Below, piece by piece: positions 36,309 to 45,764 of a stretch of DNA of 64,000 nucleotides. The stretch is from Rhipicephalus microplus. Taxonomy: Eukaryota; Arthropoda; Arachnida; Ixodida; Ixodidae. Within the stretch, counting starts at the first letter, position 1, and every line of letters starts with the position of its first letter. The position numbers were made by a program, and so were the translations under genes. A model generated the notes under the pieces. The model saw only the letters and a list, made by a program, of their open reading frames with translations, had not been told where the DNA came from and made no database searches. The stretch spans positions 79,936,987 to 80,000,986 of the forward strand of contig NC_134707.1 of NCBI RefSeq assembly GCF_043290135.1, read 5' to 3'.

Positions 36309-37415
36309 TGTGCTCCGTAGGGGCGGTTACAGCGCCCCAGATGGGCCGTGGAAACAGGATTGTTGCCGATGAAGAACAGGATTACGAAGTCGTACTGCCG
36401 CAATTGCCTACTGGTGCGTGAGTTCGGAATACTATTTTTCTACACGGAGATATCAAGGCAAGACCTTATCGTGCTGAAGATGTGTGCGATGCTTTGGTGT
36501 ACCTGGGTATTCTGCCTGAGGTAGTTGCCTTAGGCGCATTCCAAATGAATCACGTCTGGGCTGTGACTTTCAGTACAGCACAAGCCACAAAGAACATGTT
36601 AGCACTTGGCGACGTAAAGATGAAGGGCAAGCGTGCATCATCATTGACCCGAACAAACAAGACGTGCGCCTAAGCCTTTATTGGCTACTACATTATGTAC
36701 CGGACGAAGACGTGCGCACCACGCTAGTAAATTATGGAAAAGTGACCGAAGTGACGAAAGAACGATGGCGCGTCCATGGAATTGCTGACAAAGTATCCTC
36801 GACCAGGATAGTAAACCTGCAGCTGAAAGTTGTGTGACCGTCGAAGACTTGCCACACCAGCTCCTATTGGGTGGCGTAAACACGCTTTTGGTTGTGCAAG
36901 GACGGGCGCCACTTTGCTTACGGTGCCGACGAACGGGCCATATACGCCGGGACTGTCGTGTACCTCGCTGCGGCCGGTGCAAATGCTACGGGCACGAAAA
37001 CAGCGAATGTGGTCAGACCTACGCCAGCGTGGCTGCTCCTGTGGCTGGTGATCGCGTCGCGGAATATCTAATAGACGAAGTTGAAGCAGAAGACGTCGCT
37101 GGCAGCAAGATTGAGGGTCCGGTGTTCACGCCCCTCTCTAAGGGCCCCAAGGACGATGAATGCGAAGCAGCTCAGAAGGTGCAAACCGGACGTATCAGAC
37201 AACAGAGCAAGGATTTTAGCATCGTACCATCAGACAAAAAGCGCGACGAGAAGGATGACAATACCGCGACGTCGACCGAACAGCCTGAAGTCATAAACAC
37301 CACTATTTGGGTGGCATGTGCAAAGCGTTCGCGCGAGGAAAACACTGAAAAAGACGCAGGACAACAGAAAACGATTGGAAGTAAGCCGGCAGCCAAAACA
37401 CCTGCACACAGGTGA
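36309..37415 (+). pseudogene. LINE B ORF1, N-terminal half broken
   Basis: The N-terminal part (36309-36833) reads in several frames: GDIKARPYRAEDV, LPEVVALGAFQMNHVWAV, a basic KMKGKR, then VPDEDVRTTLVNYGKVTEV. Spacing and hydrophobic pattern suggest an RRM-like fold, as in other LINE ORF1 proteins, but this is inference. The frame settles at 36834 and runs to the stop at 37413. Confidence 0.7.
36834..37415 (+). CDS. Intact C-terminal ORF1 segment with two zinc knuckles
   Basis: 193 residues without a stop. EDLPHQLL at residues 4-11 is shared with copy A. Two CCHC knuckles follow: CLRCRRTGHIRRDC (C-x2-C-x4-H-x4-C, ~28-41) and CGRCKCYGHENSEC (~46-59). Then come YASVAAP and a long acidic and lysine-rich linker ending SKPAAKTPAHR. 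The Met at 36834 is internal to the original ORF, so this is not a natural start. The role would be RNA binding in the retrotransposition particle. Confidence 0.6.
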   Translation: MTVEDLPHQLLLGGVNTLLVVQGRAPLCLRCRRTGHIRRDCRVPRCGRCKCYGHENSECGQTYASVAAPVAGDRVAEYLIDEVEAEDVAGSKIEGPVFTPLSKGPKDDECEAAQKVQTGRIRQQSKDFSIVPSDKKRDEKDDNTATSTEQPEVINTTIWVACAKRSREENTEKDAGQQKTIGSKPAAKTPAHR

Positions 37416-37683
37416 CTCAGCTCCAGGTTAAAGCTGAACGTCGCGGCGGGCGTGCGTCCACCGCGCAAACCACCCTTGTAGTCACGGGGGAGAGACTTTC
37501 AACGAGGAACCAACATCAGTAGGTGAAAAAGACTGTGACAAAGATGGCTTCATCATTATGTAAAGCATGTGGAGGGGGCACGACTTGTTCGTGTATACCC
37601 ACAAATTCAACAACGAACGCCAGGGTTGTATCACGTGGTGAGGTAAGAACCATGCAGTCCGCACTATCCTTCGCACGGCCTTC

Positions 37684-40600
37684 ACAGCATGAAACAGAGT
37701 TACGTGTGGCTACCTTAAATGTGCGTGGCCTACCGTCTCGATGAAAGCAGTATCAGGTTAAACGCCTCTTTCTTGAGAACAACCTCGATATTGTAGTGGT
37801 ACAGGAAACGAAGGTCGAAAGCAAAGAACCAGCGGACTGTATGGTCGAACCTTTTAGGCCCCGCTATAATGTTTGTATTTGTCACTCTGTTGGTACCTCG
37901 GGGGGGAGGGGGGGGGTGCACCTTCTTCTTGCGCAATTGTTTAGGGTTAGTTTAAGAATGCGTTCATACTACTGATAATGGCCACCTTGTCTCGTGTGAT
38001 TTTGTTGGGTTTGGTGTGAAATGACGTATTATTTGTGTATATGCACCGAACAGCGCAACTGAGCGGTTACCCTTCTTTGCACGGGTCTAAGAGTACTTAA
38101 AATGTGAAAGAAATGTGATACTTCTGGGCGATTTCAACTGTGTGTGTTTCAGAGAAGATAGGAGCAAAAAGCTAACCACACGTGATCAAAGTGCCTTGTT
38201 GTTGTCAGAGCTTATGCAAGATAGGGAGTTGGAAGATGTAGGCAATGTTAAATAAAAATGCCCTTTGGTACACGCATTTCCAGCACGATTGCTGTGCCCG
38301 ATTAGGCAGAGCGTACGTATCACAAGCACTTGCGCCGCTATGTAACAGTTATAAGCATAAGCCGGTAGCCTTCAGTGACCATAGCGCCGTAATGTTTACG
38401 ATAGGTGTGAAGAAGAAAAAGTCAATCTATCCGTGGAAGTTGTGGAAAATGAACAATGAATTACTTAGCGATGAAGTCTTCGTGCGCTGCATTTCCGATG
38501 GAGGCGGAAATGTTGTAGGCCTGTGTGCTCAGATTTGGGTGCACGTTAAAGAACCCCAGGTGGTCGAAATTTCCGGAGCCCTCCACAACGGCGTCTCTCA
38601 TAATCATATGGTAGTTTTGGGACGTTAAACCCCACAAATCAATCATGAAGTCTTCGTGGACAGGGTTAAAACGCTTATCGATAAAGTACTCTTGACTGAG
38701 TCGAGGCGATTGGTCGCTGCATGGGAAGAGTTCAAGCAAGAAGTTAAAATTGCTGCAATTCAAAGATCATGCACTGTGCGTTACAAGGAAAAGACAAATG
38801 AAAAGGAACTACACGGCCAACTCGAACTCTTGTTGTCACTTGAGAGCACGCGACCAGGCACCTTAGTTAAAGAAATAAGAGAAGTAAAAAACCAGCTCAA
38901 AAAAGCGGATATAGGAAAGTACAGAGAAGCAGTTATACGCGCACGAGCAGAGCGCTTCTGGATAGGCGAAACACTGACGAAACGCTCGCTAAGCGAAGAA
39001 AAGCGCTACGCGTGCCGCAATGAAATAAAATGCTTAAGATATGGGGAGGTGACCACCACGAACAAACAATTGATAAAACAAGCGTTTGTCAATTATTACA
39101 AAGGATTGCTGGTCAGCAGCGGCAAAAGAGAAAAATCCTTGGACGGCGAGTTCTTGTCAATAATGCCTACACTAGATAAGGAGACAACCGAACGCCTGGA
39201 GCAGCCAATTTCAGTTGGTGAAATAGAAAAGACCATTGAAGAATTGTCTGAAGATAAAACTCCCGGCCCAGATGGACTAGGTGCAGCCTTTTACAAAACA
39301 TTCAGAGATGAGCTGTCGGGGGTACTTTGTCGCCTCGTCGCCGAGGCTTATGAAGTGAAGGAAATTCCGCCGTCCTTTCGAAGGTCACATATTGTACTTA
39401 TCCCGAAGAGTGATGACCCGGTAAAGCTCTTGTCGGTGAGCGCTTATCACCCTATAAGCCTCACTAACACAGACTACAAGATTTTTATGAAGTTGCTTGC
39501 CAAGAGATTACAAAGTGTGATAAAGGTATTAGTAGGACCGCACCAAACATGTGGAATTAAGGGTAGAACAATTGGCACCAACATCCACACCGCGAGGAGC
39601 ACTCTCGAGTGCTGCGATGTATGGGACAGCCAAGTAGCGATGTTGCAACGAGATCTGGAAAAGGCTTTTGACCGTGTTGTGCATGCAGTACTATTTTCAA
39701 TATTGGAACGTGTAAATGTTGGAAGTGTTATATTAGATGGCGTAAAAATGTCGTATAGAAACTACTTTGCTAGCCCTGTTATCAACAAGGAAGTGACGGA
39801 AAACTTTCCAGTCACTAGAAGTGCTCGTCAGGGATGTCCAATTTCCCCATTGTTATTTGCCTTGTATTCGGAGCCCTTTTGTTTGAACATAGTTAGCAAT
39901 AAAAGAATACGTGGCTTTCAGTTGATGACGACTGAGGTCAAAGTATTGACATACGCAGCGAATATCGCTGTGTTTTGCAAGGACAAGGAAAGCATTAGTG
40001 AAGCAGTTAGCGTAGCAGATAAGTACTGCAAGTGGTCAGGCAGTGCCTTAGATTGGGGTAAGAGTGCAGCTTTTTGGCATGGAACCTGGGACAAAAAGCC
40101 TGAAGTCTTCGAAAGGTGAAGTGGAACTTCGTGCCGACGAAGTATCTTGGTGTACAAATGCAGAGTTATAACCATCCTACTGAATATTGGAAAGAAGAGA
40201 CAGAAAACTTAAGAGAGAAAGTGAACGAATGGGGAGGGAAAAACCTTTCGATATTCGCGAGGTCAACGGTCTGCAATATATTTCTAGCGTCCGAAATTTT
40301 GTATTTACTTCAAGTGCTGTGCATGAACCGCTGAAGCATAAAAAAGGTACACAGAGTTTTCGCAACTTTGGTTTGGGCCTCCAAGTGGGAACGTTCGAGC
40401 CGTACAAATCTTTTCCGCTCAGTGAAGGCGGGTGGGCAGGGACTAGCCCACTTATTTCTCAAGCAAATAGTTTCAAGGTTTATTTTTTTTTGCGTGATCA
40501 GAAGCATCATTTCCTGCATACTATGCTTCAAATTAGATTAGGCTGTCATCTACCCGAGTTTATTGTATCTTACTGATGTGCTCGGCGCATAGGCATTCAT

Positions 40601-41245
40601 GGTTATCTGCGCGAAGAGATGTCTGCTTTCAATAAACTAAAGGTACGGTTTTCATTACAGTGTCTAAGTGGGTGACAAAAAGACAACTATAAAAGGACTT
40701 TACTGACGTAATGCTACCTGTGCTGATGTACCGTACGATGTACGGAAAAGGTCCTGGGAAAAACGTCCTGATAAGGGTTAAAATAATGGGGGTACGAGCA
40801 AAGACATTTTTCTTTCAACTACACACTGGATCACTTCCTATAAAATCATGGCTACAGGAAAAAGGTTTATTTGTTTCATGGTCTGTTATTTGTCTTTTAT
40901 GTCACAAGCCAGAGAGCATTGATCACCTTTTTTTAGATTGTTTCGACGCTACTTTTCTTTGGAACATTCTGCAAAGAACATAAAAAGCTACCCTTAACGC
41001 CTTATGGAATCCATTTTCTACCTGTTTAGAGTGAGACAGGCATACCGTATAATATGTTTATGTTAAGTATGCACGCTATCTGGAGAGCATGCATGGCATA
41101 TCGTCATCTTGATGTTAATGCTCGCCCTGCCAGAGAATGCTTCATTGAAAGCATAGCCTATATAAGAGATATGATAAATGCAGGAGATGAGCAAACAGAG
41201 TGGCTACCTGCATTGAACGAACTTGTCGCGCTTAAACGTTTTTGA
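37684..41245 (+). pseudogene. LINE B ORF2 (endonuclease and reverse transcriptase)
   Basis: The endonuclease has RVATLNVRGL (37702), VVVQETKVES (~37795), a damaged stretch around a G-rich run, ILLGDFNCVC (~38116) and FSDHSAVMF (~38371). A SINE is then spliced into the reading frame at 38485-38644. The RT reads open from 38656 to 40119: TPGPDGLGAAFYK, SFRRSHIVLIPKSDDP, YHPISLTNTDYKIFMKLLA, RDLEKAFDRVVH, SARQGCPISPLLFALY. The catalytic YADD box is replaced by YAAN (~39951-39962), so the enzyme would be dead. The C-terminal region has KTFFFQLHTGSLP and a CLLCHKPESIDHLFLDC zinc segment; the ORF ends at 41243-41245. TDYKI and the C-terminal zinc region recall the Tx1/L1 group. Confidence 0.85.
38485..38644 (+). 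mobile_element. Ruka-like SINE fragment inside LINE B ORF2
   Basis: A 160-bp insertion flanked by perfect 14-bp direct repeats ATGAAGTCTTCGTG (38471-38484 and 38645-38658). It lacks the tRNA-related head. It contains GCATTTCCGATGGAGGCGG, CCCCAGGTGGTCGAAATTTC and the tail GGGACGTTAAACCCCACAAA, matching the fuller copy at 49084. 5' truncation and a perfect duplication show recent L1-type retroposition into this LINE. Confidence 0.88.
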
Positions 41246-41359
41246 TCATATTACACCAAGCAAAGTGTGGTTGGCATTTTTAAATGCTTGTTTGTACTTC
41301 TTGCGAAAGTGTTTGTATTAATGTGTGTACAAGATGTACTTAACGCTGAAAAAAAAACT

Positions 41360-41374
41360 CAGTGGCGCGATTGC
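41360..41374 (+). repeat. Right target-site copy of LINE B
   Basis: CAGTGGCGCGATTGC directly after the A-rich tail. It begins the tRNA four bases into the acceptor stem. Confidence 0.7.
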
Positions 41375-41816
41375 TTAGCGCATGGTACTTCTACGACAAT
41401 TCCCATAGCTATGCCGGGCTTGTGAGTTCGAGCCTCACCTGGGGAATGAACTTTTTATTAGTTTTCAGATTTATTCAGGAGGTTGTATGCTCAATTCTGT
41501 CGACTTCCTGGCTCGAAAGCATTTGTTTACTGGAGTTATGTGCAGGGAACATTCTTTAAGGCACCGCTCCTTCGTGCGACCGTATTCCGCAGTCGCGCCA
41601 TTGGTTAGCGCATGGTACTTATACGACAGTTCTCGTGAGCTATGCCGGGGTTGTGAGTTCGAGCCTCACCTGGGGAATGAACTTTTTATTAGTTTTCAGA
41701 TTTAGCCTTCAGGTTGTATACTCAATTCTGTCGAATTCCTGGCTCGAAAGCATTTGTTTACTGGAGTTATGTGCAGGGAACATTCTTTAAGGCACCGCTA
41801 CTTCGTGCGACCGTAT

Positions 41817-41908
41817 TCCCCAGTCGCGCAATCGGTTAGCGCATGGTACTTATACGACAGTTCTCGTGAGCTATGCTGGGGTTGTGAGTTCGAGCCTCAC
41901 CTGGGGAA
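41817..41908 (+). tRNA. tRNA-Ile(UAU)-like copy, all stems paired with wobbles
   Basis: The acceptor TCCCCAG/CTGGGGA, D stem GCGC/GCGC and T stem GTGAG/CTCAC are perfect. The anticodon stem TGGTA/TGCTG pairs with G-T wobbles. Anticodon TAT, 18-nt intron, T5 run downstream. Position 9 is C rather than G, and TC replaces TG before the D stem, which weakens the A box. Confidence 0.55.
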
Positions 41909-43343
41909 TGAACTTTTTATTAGTTTTCAGATTTAGCCATCAGGTTGTATACTCAATTCTGTCGACTTCCTGGCTCGAAAGCATTTGTTTACTGGAGTTA
42001 TGTGCAGGGAACATTCTTTAAGGCACCGCTTCTTCGTGCGACCGTATTCCCCAGTGGCGCAATTGGTTAGCGCACGGTACTTATACGACAGTTCTCGTGA
42101 GCTATGCCGGGGTTGTGAGTACGAGCCTCACCTGGGAAATTAACTTTTTATTAGTTTTCAGATTTGGCCATGAGGTTGTATACTCAATTCTGTCGACTTC
42201 CTGGCTCGAAAGCTTTTGTTTACTGGAGTTACGTGTAGGGAACATTCTTTAAGGCACCGCTCCTTAGTGCGACCGTATTCCCCAGTGGCGCAATTGGTCA
42301 GCGCACGGTACTTATACGACAGTTCTTGTGTGCTATGCCGGGGTTGTGGGTTCGAGCGTCACGTGGGGAATGAACTTTATGTTAGTTTTCAGATTTAGCC
42401 ATGAGGTTGTATACTCAATTCTGTCGACTTCCTGGCTCGAAAGCATTTGTTTACTGGATTATGTGCAGGGAACATTCTTTAAGGCACCGCTCCTTCGTGC
42501 GACCGTATTGCCCAGTGGCGCAATTGGTTAGCGCACGGTACTTATACGACAGTTCTCGTGAGCTATGCCGGGGTTGTGAGTTGGAGCCTCACCTGGGGAA
42601 TGAGCTTTTTGTTAGTTTTCAGATTTAGTCATGAGGTTGTATAGTCAATGCTGGCGGCTGCCTGGCTCAAAAACATTTGTTTACTGGAGTTATGTGCTGA
42701 CAACAATCCTAAAGGCACCGCTGCTACGTGCAACTATATTCCCTAGTGGCGCAATTGGTTGGCGCGCGGTACTTATGTGTCAGCCCCACCATGGGAATGA
42801 CTTTTTATCAGTTTTCGAATTAAGTCATGTGGTTTTACACCTATCGACTGCCTGGTTGAAAAATATTTCTTTACAGAAGTTATCAGCTTGCTCCTCAGCG
42901 CAACTGCATTGCCCATTGGAGCAATTAGTAGTATTGGACTTCAGACTGCTGAAGGGTGCAGACTTGTTTTTCACGTGCTTTCAGGAGATGGTAAAAGCCG
43001 CGATAAAAGGAATTATGAGGGAGATTGCGGCGGCTATGAAGGTATTTGGCTACGCTAGTGTTTCGAGGTAATGTTGTTTTGAATACTTTATTTTTGCATC
43101 TGCACGTGAAAGCCAGACCTCACCGAGAAGAATATTTCCGGGTTACGCTGGCACGTTTGTCACTGCTGCTCGTATACAGCCCTGCTGGCCTCACAGGTTA
43201 GTCATGTTTGGACAGTGACATTTAATAGCACGTAAAATATGCAGGAAGCTGGGGCCTGTGGCGAAATGAAAGTGAAAGGCCAGTGATGTTTGGTCGTCGA
43301 CCCAGCGAATCACAGTGTACAGCCGCGGTGACATCTGTGTAGT

Positions 43344-43512
43344 GCACGCAAGCAGCCAGTTTTTGCTCTGTGGGGTGAAACCTTGAGGCAGTATCGGTCT
43401 CTGATGTGGTCAGCCTCACAACTAGGACACGAATGCTCCTGATACACCACTTCGAAGCCCGAAACTGTCTCAATGTTTTGCGCCGCGGAGCAAAAACTGG
43501 CTGCTCGCGTGC
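43344..43512. repeat. Inverted-repeat (foldback) segment
   Basis: The arms 43344-43370 and 43486-43512 are inverted copies, with core AGCAGCCAGTTTTTGCTC against its reverse complement. A second inner pair, TTGAGGCAGTATCGG and its inverted near-copy, lies inside. The ~170-bp palindromic layout resembles a foldback MITE, or the terminal part of the nested element. Confidence 0.55.
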
Positions 43513-43811
43513 TCCGCACAGACGTTGGGCACTGTCAGGGTGAACACACGAGCATGTGGCCGCGCATCGAAGCGTCGCGACGCATGTGCACATGAACACA
43601 CGGGAGCTGCTTTACGTCGTCGGCTACATCGCTTGGGCGTGCAAATTGATAGTAGCCAAGAGCCGGTTTCGCTTGTCTGTAGTACAGGAAGAGCGGCGCA
43701 CTCGTGTGCGCCTTCGCCACTTGGACTCCATGCGCGGCCGCACCGGCTGCACTGGCGCTCCGCAAAGCGCTGCCATGCTGAGCCGTCTTCGTTGTAACTG
43801 TGCTCGCCGCT

Positions 43812-43951
43812 TTACAGACAAAATCAGACCTGTCATCAGCCGGCCGCTCGACTGCTTGCGCAGTCGAGCAGCCGGCTGCGGACTGCGCAAGCGCCGCGTG
43901 CCGGCTGTCGCTGGGTTCAAGATTGGTTGGATGCAAGCGCCAAAAGCCCGC
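43812..43951 (+). repeat. Left inverted repeat of the nested element
   Basis: It starts TTACAGACAAAATCAGACC and ends CGCCAAAAGCCCGC. The reverse complement of 46931-47049 matches it over most of its length. The left copy has ~20 extra bases forming a perfect 10-bp hairpin (GCTCGACTGC, TTGC, GCAGTCGAGC at 43846-43869). Confidence 0.7.
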
Positions 43952-44248
43952 GTGTGGCACGTATACTTGCGGGCTAAATGCGATGTGCAGCCTGTGACTT
44001 GTGACGCAAGAGAAATTCAGTTATCTGCGTTACTTTCTATTCCTTTTTCTTTGCGTGCTATCGCCTGTGGAACCCCCGCTGTTCGTGATAAGCGTGGATG
44101 CACACCGAAATGTCCGCGATAGATTTGACAACCGCGCGTGATTGAACAGAAAAAGTATCGGCGTTCCAGTGAGCGGTGACGTCAACACCTATGAGCACAT
44201 GAAGTTACAAACGCAAATGATGACTGACGCAAAGACGCTTTTTTTGCG

Positions 44249-45764
44249 ATGGCTCCATGGCTAACTAAGGAAGAGTGGCGAGCGATCGCCATAATGGTGT
44301 GCACAATTATTCATAGAGCGATTCTTGATGCTACAAGACCTCTGATGGGAACTGTGAGCGGAATCTTGAAGGCGTACCGAGAAACAGGTCGCATTCAAGA
44401 CGCTTCACGGGGTCGCCTTGCAAGGGCTACGTCGCATGAAGAAGACATTGATTGTGGCCGCATCAGCAGCAGACCCCTTTCAAAGTGCGAAGGAAATCAG
44501 GGATGAGTTCGGCTTTAGAAGTGTCAGCCTGCCAACAACAAGGCGGAGGCTCCACGAAGCTGGAATACATAGCAGGCTAACGTCCCAAAAAACTCTGCTG
44601 GAGGAATCGCACAGAATAGCTCGACTTGAATTCACCTCCATGTGCGAGTCGTGGAATACCGGCAACTAGCGTGAAGTATATATATTTACCGACAAAGCTT
44701 CGTATTGCACCTGGTGGGACGTTGAGAGAAGGGTGCGAAGTGAAGAAAAGCGCAGCAGGGGCTGAACTTTTCTTTTCGTGTTATGTATCAAGATGCAGCT
44801 ACGAAATTTCCGCTTTCCGTCACCAGTACTATATACAGTTACTTGCTGTATTTCTTGCATGCTCAAACTGAGGTTAGTTTTTGTTTGCTTTGTGACTTAC
44901 TAGCCGCCAACATGCTGCTCTGCAATTCGTTTGCTAAATTACGTCGGGCCTAGTCAAGTAGCATAAGCCGCAACCCGTATGCGAAATAGTGTGACTAGAT
45001 TACTTGGAATACAGCTGAGCCTTCACCTTGCACTACAATGTGAAAACATTAAAGGCGGTCGTTTAGGGCTGCAGATGTGGAATCTACGCGGACAACCAGT
45101 GCAGTGCAGCCAATAAAGCCACATTAGGTTCGCTTCATCAGTGTGATCGTAACAGTGTGTGTTACTCTGCTCGCTGCCGACAGGGCTTGATTAATTTGTG
45201 TGCTCTTCGCTGTTTCAGTTAAGAGAATTTCAACTTTTTTGCTGCAGGTTCGAGGATCGATACATCTGGAATGTCCGTTCCAATGGCAGCTCAAGCGTAC
45301 ATGCGTGTGGTGCTGTCAGCCACACAGGTCTCGCGGACCACTTCACCGTATAGCAGGCCCAATGATGTCCGATGTTTGCATGGACATCTTTCAGTATAGT
45401 TTGGTGCCATACGTCCTTGATGGGCTAATTCCCGATGGCCTCGTTTCGCTACAGCAAAATGGGGCGTCCGTACACACAGCCAGGCGTGTCGAAGAGTTAC
45501 TGGATGACTTGGGCGTATGCTCATTTGAATGACCGGCATGAAGCACAGACACAGACATAACTGAAAATGTTTTGGGCCTTATGAAAAAAAAATGAGCAGA
45601 TGGTCCGGCTTAACCATTGCTACAGCCGACGAACTCTGGGCAGCTATTCAAAAGGAATGGGAAAGAATTCAACTGCTTCCTGAATATGTGAACTCCCTCT
45701 ACGATTTTCTACCCAGAAGGATCGCGTCTGTAGCTGAACGGCAACGAGGACCCATAAATTATTG
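44249..45764 (+). pseudogene. Tc1/mariner-like transposase, decayed
   Basis: The N-terminal helix-turn-helix-like part is MAPWLTKEEWRAIAI with GILKAYRETGRIQD. After a frameshift come SLPTTRRRLHEAGIHSRL and RIARLEFTSMCESW. The first catalytic Asp lies in YIFTDKASYCTWWD, near 44678. About 370 bp (44870-45240) of unrelated or unrecognisable sequence follow. Then come GPLHRIAGPMMSDV, a QQNGASVHTARRVEELL motif where families in this group have QQDGASIHT (second Asp changed to Asn), and ITENVLGLMK with the third acidic residue. The C-terminal ADELWAAIQKEWERIQ and LPRRIASVAE end at TGA 45762. Frameshifts plus the lost Asp make it inactive. Confidence 0.8.

Larger units (their letters stand above)
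36267..41359 (+). mobile_element. LINE copy B, Tx1/L1-like, inserted at the same tRNA position
   Basis: The element is 5.1 kb and starts CATTCCACTTCCGG right after AATTGG, one base from the copy A junction. It ends in an A-run (GCTGAAAAAAAAACT) and is followed by CAGTGGCGCGATTGC and the rest of a tRNA unit. It is the best preserved of the three: a 194-codon intact ORF1 C-terminus and a 487-codon open RT stretch. Damage includes an indel-prone G-run (~37900-37918) in the endonuclease, a SINE in ORF2, and a frameshift after RT. Confidence 0.88.
41360..42928 (+). repeat. tRNA-like array, right-hand block
   Basis: Seven to eight units at a regular period: T-loop spacing is about 231, 231, 232 and 229 bp. 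These units share a local spacer version not dominant elsewhere: TTTTCAGATTTAGCCAT, TCTGTCGACTTCC, GAAAGCATTTGTTTACTGG. They resemble each other more than the left block, suggesting local homogenisation. The last unit is decayed (GCCCATTGGAGCAATTAG) and ends where LINE C begins. Confidence 0.92.

Noticed and set aside
179..42928. The array as a tandem tRNA-derived SINE
   Set aside because: The units keep the pre-tRNA intron, lack a SINE tail or target duplications, and are strictly head-to-tail. Amplification of a gene fits better, although SINE-like ancestry of the spacer is not excluded.
43535..44122. ORFs of 141-188 codons on both strands over GC-rich sequence
   Set aside because: They lie over the inverted repeats of the nested element, have no recognisable motif, and overlap on opposite strands.
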